A stretch of 64,000 nt of DNA from contig JAYKKM010000216.1 of assembly GCA_035772405.1 (NCBI GenBank), positions 1,317,501 through 1,381,500 of the forward strand, written 5' to 3'. This stretch comes from Chrysogorgia sp. JL179-B06. Taxonomy: Eukaryota > Cnidaria > Anthozoa > Scleralcyonacea > Chrysogorgiidae. Positions 11,486-24,500 of this stretch are shown in pieces (positions within the stretch are counted from its first letter, which is position 1; each line of letters starts with the position of its first letter). The position numbers were made by a program, and so were the translations under genes. Below the pieces are notes generated by a model. That model searched no databases, had not been told where the DNA came from, and saw only the letters and a program-made list of their open reading frames with translations.

Positions 11486-12559
11486 TGGGAACACAGTGTT
11501 AATTTTAGACCATTTTAGCGCTTCAAGATTGACAGCAAAAACCTTGGCGAAATATATTGTAAATAATATCAAACATCTCTATACAAATAATACCCATGAT
11601 TATAAGAAATTGACGATATATGCGCGTATATCTATCTATATCTATCATATACGTGTATGCATATTTTATGTACAGTGAAAATAAACGGAAAATATTATCT
11701 TTAGTTAGCCAAAATATCTAGACAGATAAAAATATACATATGTACAATAGTGAAATATGTCGTCGACAGAAAAACGTAATGAACATGAATAACTGCTTAT
11801 TGTAATATTCTGTGCACATAGATGCGTTTATATAAGAATGAAATGTAAAATATTACTGTCAATTTAATTTTCCTTCTTATGTACCATCCCCCCTGGCATA
11901 GGGAGCAAAGGTGGATTTCGAATCGATTAAGCGCACATAAGCGAAGCTTTTACTAGTCATAGCGCTATTACTAAAAAAGAAAAGGCTCCTTAATACAAAT
12001 ACAAAAAGAAGAGGTTCTGGGTTCAACTTCTGGGTGTGAAAAATATTCGAGGAAAGGGAAGAATATGGGCAATTTCATACGTTTGCGCGTGAGATGAAGC
12101 TGCACGACCGAGAATATTTTTTCAGGTATCAATAATTGTCATTTAATTGAACGTCATTTCCATAAATAGAACGTCATCTTCTTTTGCTTTTAGATCGGAA
12201 TTATTCTCGTTGATTTGTACATTTTCACCCGCCATTTTGAAGTACTTGGTTTTCTTCTAGAGACTGGGTCGGTGCTATAACCTGTATACAGCACTGTTTA
12301 CAGTCATAGCACAAAATGCACGACCCAAACGAACAAAAACAACTCATTTTATCAAGAAATAAACACGCAACTATTACTGTTTTATTCCCGCACTCGAACC
12401 TTCCTCATCTTTTCGCGAAAATGATGTACTTTGAGTTATCCAAAACTCCTCGTCACTATCGGAGGCATCCATCCTAATTACATGTTGCTCCCTAAAATTC
12501 TCACTGACCACGAGTCTCTAATTGCCCAGCAATTTTATGTAAATCGCAAAGCCCATAGA
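11486..12559. other. 3' UTR and intergenic DNA, no further feature recognised
   Basis: The coiled-coil gene's 3' UTR probably ends shortly after the AATAAA at 11680. No other structure or coding signal was found. Confidence 0.5.
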
Positions 12560-12716
12560 GATTTCACTTTGACGTACGTAATTTAAATAAAAATAATAAT
12601 CTATTGAAATTGATCTATTAAAGATCTTATTTTATAGCTTATTTTAATTAATTTCAATTTTAATTACATTCAATAGCTTATTTTAAAATTTAAATTACGT
12701 ACGTCAAAGTGAAATC
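12560..12716. mobile_element. Small MITE with about 29-bp perfect terminal inverted repeats
   Basis: The left arm (12560-12588) starts GATTTCACTTTGACGTACGT and the right arm (12688-12716) ends ACGTACGTCAAAGTGAAATC. The interior is AT-rich and non-coding. Confidence 0.85.
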
Positions 12717-13252
12717 CCAATAGGAAACCTCCTTTGTTGGGTAATAAGAAAGTTATTGAACCTCGGGCTACGCCCTCGGTTAATTGACCTCGGTCGGTTC
12801 AATAACCTATACTTATTTCATCGGATTTCGGTTTTCATTTGTTTTTCTTGTCCTAATTCATCGGCGACAGTCGGCGATCATCGGGAGAAACAAATTTTTT
12901 TGGTCCTTGCGATGATCAGGGATTGTCCCCGATTGCCGGTTTTCATAATCCTATTTCGTCGCAAAGCTGTATCGGCGATCATCGTGCAACGGGTCAAATT
13001 TCATTGCCACGTGCGCGATTCGCGAGCCAAGGAATCGTGCAGGCCGCAGCGAAACGCAATGTAGACCAATGTAATCTGACATCCTTCGCAAAAGGCTGAA
13101 ATGCTTTAACTTATTCCCGAAACTCGTTTCACACTGAAAACAACTTTCTGACGAATTGTTGTGAACGTTGCAATGTCCCGGTAACGAACATCCGGTTTGA
13201 CAGGATTGTCTAAACAGGAAACGCAATTCTAGCTGCCAATCTAGAAAATACG

Positions 13253-13330
13253 GGGGGTTAGGGTTAGAAAACTCGCTAGGCGGGGGGTTAGGGTTAGGGT
13301 TAGGATGGGTTATTTAGGGTTAGGGTTAGG
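13253..13330. repeat. Interstitial telomere-like GGGTTA tract
   Basis: Runs of GGGTTA, including GGGGGGTTAGGGTTA twice and TTTAGGGTTAGGGTTAGG. Short related tracts occur at 32830-32910 and 43258-43280. TTAGGG is the common animal telomere repeat; here it is internal and degenerate. Confidence 0.85.
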
Positions 13331-14056
13331 ATAAAAGTTGTTTCGGGTAACCAATTGCTTCCCATGGCAAGTGATCCCAAAAAAAATTTCTGCGTTCGTT
13401 CACGGCGCGGTTGGACATGCAGTGTAAAATTGGATAACAGGATAACAGAGTATGAATATAAAATAAGAAGAAAGACATTTAAAAGATACGTAAAATAGTA
13501 TGTGCTTTCATTCATCGGGATAACCCTGGGCGATCGTTTCGACCTTGCGGTCTCATCACTTGTATTAGTACGACTATACAGGGGCGGCGTGGCCCACAGG
13601 GACACCGGGAAATTTCTTGGCCCCAAACAATGACACGTCACACGATTCATCTACACGAGATTTTACAAACGGGTGTAGAAGGGGCCAGCAAAAAATTTGG
13701 TCCATGAAGATATCATATATTATATTATTAATTAACAAAAACTTGCTGCTGGGGCCCAGCAAAACCTTGGTAAGTTGATCATTGCTGGGAAACTTTCTGG
13801 TCCTGGCTAAGGCTTAGTATTCGTAATAATAATATAGTATTTTGTCAAAACTAACGGAGTTACAGGCCCCAGTCCCAGCATTGCAAAATGTTCGGGGTCA
13901 TAACATTTACGTCAACGGAAATATTTTGTAGCTGTTCATTTCTACAGGCCAAAACATACAGTCAATACAGACCCTGCTGCTTTCAGCTTTCTGATAAGCT
14001 TACTTTTAGTTGGACTTAACATTGAATCATATTAACACAACTCACTGGATTAGCGT

Positions 14057-14378
14057 TAAAGGTGCCGTCAAGTCCGTTCTGCGCATGTCCACGTTTCTGT
14101 TTACATCGTTTGTTTACATTGCATTATATAAACATTGAACATGAAGTATTGCGGATTTGTTTCTCACGCTTGAGCTTTTCCGCCTAAAAAGCGTGTTATA
14201 AGAAGGTGTTCTGTTCCTAAATGTTGATAATATATCAAACTAACACTCGCGCCTTCGCTACCTTTAACAAATACTCGCTTCCGAACTGTCGCAAATCTAT
14301 TCCGTTAAAGTTTGTTTACATCTGGAGGCCCTCACGCTTGAAATATCGCACATGCGCAGAACGGACTTGACGGCTCAA
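14057..14378. mobile_element. MITE with CCGTCAAGTCCGTTCTGCGCATG ends (about 320 bp)
   Basis: The arm GCCGTCAAGTCCGTTCTGCG at 14063 is mirrored by CGCAGAACGGACTTGACGGC near 14355-14374. There is no open frame of note inside. Confidence 0.85.
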
Positions 14379-15303
14379 ATTTCAAGATTGCCGCATTCAC
14401 GCGTCGATACAGACAAACAACTGAAACAAGGGAGCCATAAACAATTCCATCACTAGGTTGTTCTTTGAATTTAAGATACGTTTTAAGTTTTTGAGATTCA
14501 ACTATACAAAATTAAAAAAAAAACTAGGGAAAACCGGCTGTGTAGTCAGTAGTCTACGTAATTTATTTACTTACACGTAATTAATTCGTCTGCGCTTCCG
14601 GTCTTTGGTTTGTTCACTTCAAGATAACGCTATTGAAACTAAAAATATCGGAGGGGGCCCGCGCGCAAATTGTGACCCGGGGCCGTTCTGGCTCTCGACG
14701 GCCCTGGCCTGAGATGCCTGAAGTGAGTAGCCAACCCTAAACTTATATTGGTTCCCAGACCCTTCTGTCAGAAGGGATTCATTTGAACTATGCTCGTTGT
14801 GGAATTAGATGAAAAAGTTTCCTCAAATTGCTGCAAATTGTCTTTCCGAGCTTCTAGATTTAAAAATTTTCACGGACTACCTTAAAAACGGGTTACTGAT
14901 TACCTGCTCGTTGACTTCAGGTCTTCAGCTCCCCTCCCCCCCCCCCCCCCTCCCAACTTTAAATCCTAAATCCCGAAAGACGTCACATAGACTATTGGTT
15001 ACAATTCGAAATTAAAATCAGCTGTTATTTCTAAAATAAAGCATTATCGTAAGAGTTTATAGGGTCACGGTTTTGGACTTTGTTAAATTTTGAATTCGGG
15101 ATATGAAACGTCGACCTGACCTCAGCGGACGCAAGGCATACATCTCGTAATACTTCATGATCTATCCATCAATCATCTCATACGTAGCTGCCAGTAGTCT
15201 GCTTTGAGTTGAAAGCTGGTAAAATAACGGTCAAGCTCATTGCCAATTGCCATCGTTTCTGTGTACTTTTTGTCATTGTTATTTCTAAAAAGGGACAGGG
15301 GTT

Positions 15304-15507
15304 ATGAATCGTGGATTATCTTTGCGTCGTAGAACCGAGACTCGCGAGAGGTACATGTAGTTAATACATCACATGATCTAATACATGGCTTCATAAAAAG
15401 CTGACCAGTTGTAAAGATTTATTTGCTCTTATTGTAGGAGAACGACTGAAAGTGAAGAACATAATCCACCGGTGATATGCATAGATAAAGATGAACAGGT
15501 TGAAATG
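15304..15507 (+). CDS. UIMC1: UIMC1 exons 1-2: start and SUMO-interaction-like motif
   Basis: ATG at 15304 opens MNRGLSLRRRTETRE; the intron is 15351-15437 (GTACAT...TTGTAG), then RRTTESEEHN and PPVICIDKDEQVEM. The V-I-C-I core flanked by acidic residues (about residues 28-31) fits a SUMO-interaction motif and sits where vertebrate RAP80 has one. I chose this start because it gives the phase needed by exon 2 and a basic head like the family's. Confidence 0.65.
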
Positions 15508-18500
15508 GTTAGTAACTGTATATTATGGCAAAATATTTACTACTTGTTCACCGAGCGTGAGGTGTGTACTAGTGAAATATCGGACCGACGTTTTTATAGT
15601 ACGGACCGATCGAGCGCAGGGAGCCGATATTTCACTGGTACAGACCGAACAAGCGAGGTCAATAAGTAGTTTATTATATGAGCAAAAATCTTGAGAACGT
15701 TCATAATAAAGCGGTGACAAATAATGTGTAAAAAACATGTATTTTATTATTTTGAAATATGCATCAAACATGCAACCTTTATAGACAACAACTCCATTTA
15801 TCTGGCTTTTTTAAACCTTTATTTGGCTTCCTATAAGAAATTTAACTGGATTCCCTTCCCTTTAATTGGTTGAACAATAAAAATAACTTTGTTTTTGCTG
15901 TGAGCGGTCCGTAACGGCAAGTTCCAGATCACTCAGGAACCAATCAAATTGCAGGATTTCACGTTCCGGACCGCTCGTTATTTATAGGCTGGGAGGTCTG
16001 TATGGGGAAATATTTTCCGAGTTTTAGAACAAGGGAAATATTTCTCAATACAGACCAACCAAAACTTTAAATTATTTATTTATTTTTCCCTTAATATACT
16101 GGCATGTTTTTTTATTGGTAGTCATCAGTATTTCTAGTCAGTGGACAAAAAAGGAAAGTCTGTGCTTTTACCTTCATCAAAGGAAATTGAGAGTTTAGTC
16201 TCTTTTCGGATAAAAAACCTCATTGTATGTCTTTCAATATGTTACAGTGTATGTCTTTCAATATGTTCAATCTTGTTTGAGTTTATTTTCAAATGTTTTT
16301 AGAATATTTTACAGCTTATAATTCTTTATTACAGTGTATATTATGTATTATTTTTTTCAGGGCCGTATTCTACCAAATCCTGCTTTCTGATTGGCAAATA
16401 AGCAGGCTCTGACTGCTTATTTGCCAATCAGAAAGCAGGATTTGGTAGAATACGGCCCTGAAAAAAATAATACATAATATACACTGTAATAAAGAAATAG
16501 TACAAATGAAGATACAGTGTTCGTTAGGGATGAGCCGATCGAGAAAAATCCAATTTACTGATCCGATAAGTTCCAATACGATTTACGAGCTGATCGGCCG
16601 ATTTAATGGTGGTTACCGATATTGGTCACCAGAAATTATTAACAGTTGAATTTGTAGCCAACCTTCACTTCGCATTGAACAAGCCATGGTACGCGTTACC
16701 AACCGCAAGCAGACTAACACCATCACCGATGCAAATGTTATGTTAACTTTTATGCTTCATGTTTGACCGCCGATATATGTTGACGCGACCGGCCAATAAC
16801 CGATCAGCCTGAATGTTGCCGATTATCGGCTTCTAAGTGTTCGTACTGAATAATAACTATAAGTGTAATAATAATAACTATAACTGAACAATAATTAATG
16901 TGTTCAATATATATTATATTGTTAGGTACAGTAGGGTTCAGGGGTCGTGGGGCTAATCACCCATGGTAGGGGAAGGAGGCTGTACCTAAAGTGAAATGCA
17001 TTTTTTCTTCAGGGACTATGTCAAAGTACTAATAATAATTCACAAGCAGAAGAAAGAGAGTCCAGGTCACAAGGTTTGTGTTTCATCATGAATATTAATC
17101 AATGTGTCCAACTACATTTGTATTTCCAGTGGTCTTATTACCATAGTTTATGATTTTTATGATTTAATTTGGTGCTATATATTATATAGATGATAGAAAC
17201 TGCAGTTCACCAATCTTGTTTCCTTCACAAGAACAAAGAAAAGATGATGAGGTACAGTACATCAGGATCCGAATTAGCACTCCAATTCCCAAAACAGCTT
17301 CGCATTTTTCTTTAGTGTCACAATGTAGTGTACAACATCTCCCAACGTTGCATAATGTCTTACAACATTGCGTAACGTTTTACAATGTAGCGTAACATCG
17401 TACAGTGTAGCTTAACGCCTTCTAACATAGCATAACGCCGTACAACGTAGTGTAACATCTTACAACTTTACATAGCATCGTACAACGTTACGTAGCGTCT
17501 TACAACTTTACTTTGCATAACAACTTTACGTAGCATAACATAACAAAAACTTAGCATAACATCTTATAACGTAGCGTAACGCCTTAAAACGTAGTGTACC
17601 TATACGTTGTAAGACGTTATGCTACATGGAAAGACATTAGCGTAACTTCTTACAACTTATTGTAACGTCTTACAATGTAGTGTAAAGTCCTACAATGTAG
17701 CGTAACGTCTTACAACGTAGCATAACATTCGTTATGTCCTATAATTGACGTTTACGTCACTTGCATTGCATTCATGGTGAACTTGGTTACTTAACATTGC
17801 GTCTCAGAAAAATCACTTAGCAGATTTTCGAAATTTTCAAAATCGCTTCGCAATTTGCGAAGAATCGCTTCGCAATTTGCGAAGCGCTAATTCGGACCTT
17901 GTACATGTACAGTATATATGTCAGTTTTTGTTTCACTTTCCATGACTATAGCTTCCTTTCCAGTATTTGGTCTGGTTTCAACTTGACCTTTTTCTGGAGC
18001 CCGGCCATTTTACTTATGATATACAGTACAGTACTAGCAGTAAGATAAAAATAGAGTGCTTACCTAGAAGAGCTGGTTACTTCAAAGCCTCACTTATCCA
18101 GTTAATAAGTTATATCCAATAGCAGATACAATTTATCTGCTGGATAATGGTGACTACCATTATATTATTAATAAATACAGTACAGCCTCACCAGTGTCAC
18201 TTATTAGTAAACTTTAATAACTACTTGAACAGGTCATGAAAGAGGATGACGATGACTGTTTAGAAATAGTGGATAAAAGAGAATGTACAGGTGAGACTTC
18301 TTTCTCAGAGATTAAACAGACAGTTACTGGCAGTGTTGTAACTTTTATTTTGTAACTAGTTACAGGAACTAGTTACAGTTACAAAGTTACTTTCATAAAT
18401 TTGCAACTAGTTACAAAGTTACATTCCTTGGTTTCAGTTACCGCTATTGAAACTGCGAACAAATTTTGCACTGGACACTGGTTAATTTACATGTATACTA

Positions 18501-21500
18501 TTATATATTGACCAAATGAATACAAGTTGTGACGTAAAGAAAGTAAAACCATGAAAAGTAAATGTATATATGGACATGTTTTTGTCGCAAATTTGATAAC
18601 GAAGTTAGGCAAGGCGAGCGCTCCTCTCGGTGAACAAAGTAAACAAGTTGGCATGTTCGTGATTTAAAATGAACATTATATTAGCCAAATATGGCCATGG
18701 ATTACCGATACCAACTGCGAATACATTTTGCTGTGTTTGTACTGTATCGTCAAGTTCCTGCAGTCTGTAGGGTCAGTACATTGATTAAGGAAGAGGACAA
18801 CTGCACACATATATATTGACCAGAATGCATTGCAGAAACGTCGAACGGATACACAGACTTGTGGCCCTGGGTACAAATTTGAGCAATGTCCTGCTTTTAT
18901 ATATAAAACAAATATTAAAGTCTAAATAATAAAATTATCAACAAGCAAAAAGTAATGGTGCCATCAGTGGCAAATGTAACTAGTTATTGTTACTTTTTAC
19001 TTCAAAATTTTGTAACTAATGTAACTAATGTAATTGCAGTTGCAGTTACCTTCTCAAAAAAAGTAACTAGTTACTGTTACAGTTACTCAAAAAAGTAACG
19101 ATTACTTGTAACTATAGTTACTTGCAGAGTGCAATATAATTCCAAAAACTTGGTCTGACATTATGTCAGACCAACCCAGGTTTTGGTCGGACATGATCGG
19201 ACACTAATTATTTTTGAATAGACCGATTGCAAATATGGTGGCGATGTCATGAAAACGAGGCTTTTTGGTGGTTACCGTTGCTAGGGCCCGAATCATGTTA
19301 GTTGATGGGATCACAATTGTTGGACCAAAGACAACAGCCAATCAATCAACGTGATTCGGGTCCTAGCAATGGTAACCACCGAAAAGCCTCGTTTTCATGA
19401 CATCACCGCCATATTTGCAATCGGTCTATTCAATGGCAAAAAATTTTAATTTAACAACTTAAAAGAAAAGTAAATAAAACTTAAATAGAAGAAAAGTTGT
19501 ACACAATGGTCAATAGAACAACAACTTAGTTTGAACAACTTTAGGATTCAAGTTGAATCCTTACAATGCGTGAATTGGATATCTTAATTTGAAACCGAAT
19601 AAATAATTTGTTGAAACAAAATCGGAGAGTACCTCATTCGACAAAGACAAATTTCAGCAAATATCTCATTCGACCGAAAAAAAAAACGAAGTCGTTTCAG
19701 CCCTTCAATCACAAAGAATCACAGAGTTTTTAATTTTGTTTAGCATAACTGGCAAACATAAGTAAGTAAGTTGGCCGGCCATAGTCGGAGGGACCCGTAG
19801 GCTCCTCTTTCAGTAGCTGCTACCTGAAGGTAGGGCCTAGGAGTGGGCGCCACTCCATTAACCACTTACCCCAGACCAATTAGCACTGCTTATTGGATTA
19901 TGGCAACACTAATTTTCAGTCTTCCGGGACCGATATATGAACAAGGTGGTAACCCATCCAGTTAGTGTACCAGAGGTATGGTGCTTAACTTTGGAAAGTC
20001 AAGCAGCGGTCACTGACCACTATATTATACCGGTCCGGCAAACATGAATAATAATATATAAAGTTAAGCCAGGTTTCCATATACATGTAGTTGTAACAGT
20101 CGCTGACTGTTTTTTTCTATATGAAAACATCTTGTCGTCATCATCGCAGTAGTCGGCATAGTCGCCGACCACAGTCAGGAAAGTTGAACAGAATTCAACT
20201 TTAACAACAGTCGCCGAACAAAGCCAGCCAATTGCAGAGTGTGCGAACATCATAATTGGTCAGAAGGGTGTGACTGAATTCAAGTATTCCCCGGTCCAAT
20301 CTGCATGTTATATGCAGTCTGCAGATTATACAGACAGTTTGAGAAATTAGCTTCGAAGTTTAAAAACGAGCGAATAAGCGATATTTCCCACTTAACGACT
20401 CAAAACAGAGTGCGCTAGAAAAGGCTGGTTCAATGCGGGAAAATATCTTCCCTTGCACGTGTAACCGATTACGGTTTGATTTTGCGAGAATGAGGGAGAA
20501 ATTACTGCGGCCAAATGGTCGGCCAAAATGTCCGTGCAGAGCAATCAGTGGACGGCCATATCCGCGTTTTGCGCGGAATATGGCCGGTGGCCGACCGTAC
20601 TCTGGTTACTTGTAACGAAGTTAGTCACAGCACTGGTTACTGGTATCATAGTTTCTCTGGGAATAGTTATTGTTGTTGCTGTTACTTCAAAGTACCTATA
20701 AACAATGCCAGACAGCTTTTTGTTGTCTGAATAGAGAATGTAAAAATAGCTGATAAGGTCATTTACAGTTTTTCATTTGGTCCATTCCTTTTGGAGATGT
20801 GAATAGTCTTATGAGCAAATTCCATTTCTTAATTCACTTCAGGTAGTCATTTGTGAAAATTTCTCATGTGGGATTCAAAATAGAACTTTTTGGCAATGGT
20901 ATCTCTCTGGTATTACTATTATTCCAGCCGGAAGGCCTTAAAGTTGCATTTTTCGCAACTGGTCCCGGTTTGGTCTTAAAATGTAATGTATGTATTCCAA
21001 CACTCGAAATTTTCCTTCACCATAAATCCTTTCAACATGTGGTTTGATCGAGTGAAATGCCAAAATATTACCTATAATATACTCTGGTATTATATGAGAT
21101 ATCTTTGAAACATATGAACCAAATCAAAAACTGCAAAAGACCTTATTGGCCATTTTTGTGTTCTCTTTATACAAATAAAAAAACTGTCCAGGGCTTATAG
21201 TGACTTTAATGCAGGGAGTAATTCACAATAAGATTTTTTTACAGAAGATACTAAAAAAATTGAAACTCCTCAGAGAAAGGACTTACCATCTCACTCTAGG
21301 TAAAGCCACTTTATAAAACCTGATTGACAAAGTAATTGTACATGTGTTGTGTTGCTTATCTGCTTTGAAGACAACACTAGCAAGGAAACTTAGAATTCAC
21401 CATTTGTCTTTGTTGTATTTTGCTGTTAGAATGCATTTGTATAAATTAGGGAAGGCTGCTTTGAGCTTGGGGAAAAAACGTCAGGTAGAGTGTGAATTGA

Positions 21501-24500
21501 ACAATGGTGGTGACGATGCTACTAAACCAAAAGAAAGACGGTTAATGGGTGAAGAGAAATATTCAAAAATTGAACATGAAGTAAAGCCAAAGTAAGTTGA
21601 ACCCAGCCATTTTTACATACACAATTAGCTTTGTCACTAGTTGTAAGTACCTATACAGTTATAAAAAAGTAGAGTGCTGCGTAGACAGTGTTTTGGATAT
21701 ATGTAGCAAAGTGAAAAGGTGGTAAACTGCCAAGATTTTTAGTGACGAAATACTGACGTTTGACTAAGAGCGGATACTGTATACTGTTGTTATAGTCTAC
21801 CAACAATCTACAGTATACTACCAGAGTATACCATGCCTGAAATAGGACAGCGCTTTTCATTTTTTTTTCTTATTCCCAGGAACAACCGGTACTACAGTAT
21901 GTTAGTTCCAATTACTCATTTGGTTACCCACTTCCTAGTTGTGATTGTAACTTGTAAACTACTGCATTATTTCTCCTGAACCTAATATATTCGACCTATG
22001 CAACCAACGACCAACGTCAAACTTTGACTTAGGTTTTCAAGTAGTGGACTAAGGGTAAAATATGGTCAAGTACTATGGGAGTTAAGGCATGGTAAGGTAT
22101 GATAAGCAAGTAATATGGTCAAGTACTATGGGAGTAACGGGAGTAAGGGGAGTAAGGCATGATAGGCAAGTAATATGGTCAAGTACTATGGGAGTAACGG
22201 GAGTAAGGCATGTAAATGATGTAATATGGTCAAGTACTATGGGAGTAACGGGAGTAAGGCATGATAAGCAAGTAATATGGTCAAGTACTATGGGAGTAAT
22301 GGGAGTAATGGGAGTAAGGTATGATAAGGTAAGTGTAAGGGGAGTAAGGCATGATAAGCAAGTAATATGGTCAAAAGTACTATGGGAGTAAGGCATGATA
22401 AGCAAGTAATATGGTCATTGGTCAAGTACTATGGGAGTAACGGGAGTAAGGCATGATAAGCAAGTAATAGGGTCAAGTACTATGGGAGTAAGGTATGATA
22501 AGGTAAGTGCAAGGGGAGTAAGACATGATAAGCAAGTAATATGGTCAAGTACTATGGGAGTAAGGGGAGTAAGACATGATAAGGTCAGTAATATGGTCAA
22601 GTACTATGTATGGCAGTAACGGGAGTAAGGCATGATAAGGTAAGTAATATGGTTAAGTACTATGGGAGTATAACGGGAGTAAGGGGGGTAAGAAATGATA
22701 AGCAAGTAATATGGTCAAGTACTATGGGAGTAAGGGGAGTAAGGGGAGTAAGGCATGATAAGGTCAGTAATATGGTCAAGTACTATGGGAGTAACGGGAG
22801 TAAGGCATGATAAGGTAAGTAATATGGGAGTAAGGGGAGTAAGGGGAGTAAGGCATGATAAGGTCAGTAATATGGTCAAGTACTATGGGAGTAACGGGAG
22901 TAAGGCATGATAAGGTCAGTACTATGGGAGTAACGGGAGTAAGGGGAGTAAGACATGATAAGGTAAGTAATATGGGAGTAAGGGGAGTAAGGGGAGTAAG
23001 GCATGATAAGGTCAGTAATATGGTCAAGTACTATGGGAGTAACGGGAGTAAGGCATGATAAGGTAAGTACTATGGGAGTAACGGGAGTAAGGGGAGTAAG
23101 ACATGATAAGCAAGTAATATGGTCAAGTACTATGGGAGTAACGGGAGTAAGGCATGATAAGGTAAGTAATATGGGAGTAATGGGAGTAAGGGGAGTAAGA
23201 CATGATAAGCAAGTAATATGGTCAAGTACTATGGGAGTAACGGGAGTAAGGCATGATAAGCAAGTAGTAAGGCATGATAAGGCAAGTAATATGGTCAAGT
23301 ACTTAAATAATATGATCAAGTAGACTAGAAATACATTAGTTATATATATATGAATGTTCACGATTTCTTAAATTGCTCAAGTCAACCGAAACATTTTCGG
23401 CTGACTCGAGCGGGTCGCACCTTCGGGATTCCGGTCCGCCGCTCTACCTGCTGAACGATAGCCACAATGCAGGGAATCGAGTTTTATCTATTTTAAATGC
23501 ACGAGATATTCTCGCAACAATTTAACGCTTATCCTTTGAGGACGTGCAGTGTTTCAATTCTATTACAGAATCATCCTCAGAGAAACATGAGAAAAATTTT
23601 CACGATTTCTTACACTTCCAAAGTCAACTAAACAATTTTCGGTTGACTCGAGTCTGTCAAAAGACTCTGAGTTTACTATAAAATATTTATTAGGGCATAT
23701 AAGCATATTTGCATTGTCTTTTTAATTTGTGTTGATACTTGATCGAGTAACTTGAAGATGGCTCAATTATTTGCCACTAAAAAGTTTAATATATATAATA
23801 TATATGTATTGAATACCAATATCATAAATAGTACTATGCACTGTTTGGTATTTTTAATTTCTGCTTCTCGTATATACCATAATATATTGAAAATTTCGCT
23901 GTTACTACTGTATGTTTTTATACCATCAAACTTGCTGTATTTTGTCTGACAAGCTCAAGTTCGATGCTAATGGTTTTTAGGCCGTGAATTTGTGTGGCTG
24001 TATTAATAGACCTAGCTCTCTAGCATCAGGGTTTCTAAATGTAGGGCTGTATTTTGTCTTAAACTCTTTAGGCTTGTACTCCGCTGGCCCTGCACTGCTT
24101 GTGTTTAAAAAACTTTTAAGCGAAAACTTTAAGAATTTATAGAGGTTCAAGCGATGCAATTATTTTACTTCGGGTTGTTTTACTTTTTTGGGTATTTTTC
24201 ACGTTCTTGCTCTCTTTTTTTTGTATTTTTTTCGACTTTTTTTCTCAACATTTTCACTTCGGTTGGACTCTTGTTGCATTTCCTTTGTACTTATCCTTTC
24301 GTTTCCCTTTTTGTTGTTATTGTCCATATCGATAAACACGGAATACTCGCCTAAGAAATACACAGTTATTTTGTTGTCGTCAGGAAAATGACGGTTGAGC
24401 CTCCTTACACAGAATAAAGATTTACTTAATCTTAATCTTTATTCTGTGCTCCTTATTTGTGGTTTACTTGTGTCACGTGAGTATAGGAGCGCCCGGGGAT

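Noticed and set aside
13253..13330. Chromosome end
   Set aside because: The TTAGGG tract is short and degenerate and is flanked by ordinary sequence and genes on both sides.
21430..21591. KAALSLGKK as a UIM
   Set aside because: The Ala-to-Ser spacing and absence of preceding acidic residues do not fit the UIM consensus.
22082..23361. Repeated TPIVLDHITCLSCL-type proteins on both strands
   Set aside because: These frames come from a satellite whose unit lacks stop codons; composition and length follow the repeat exactly.
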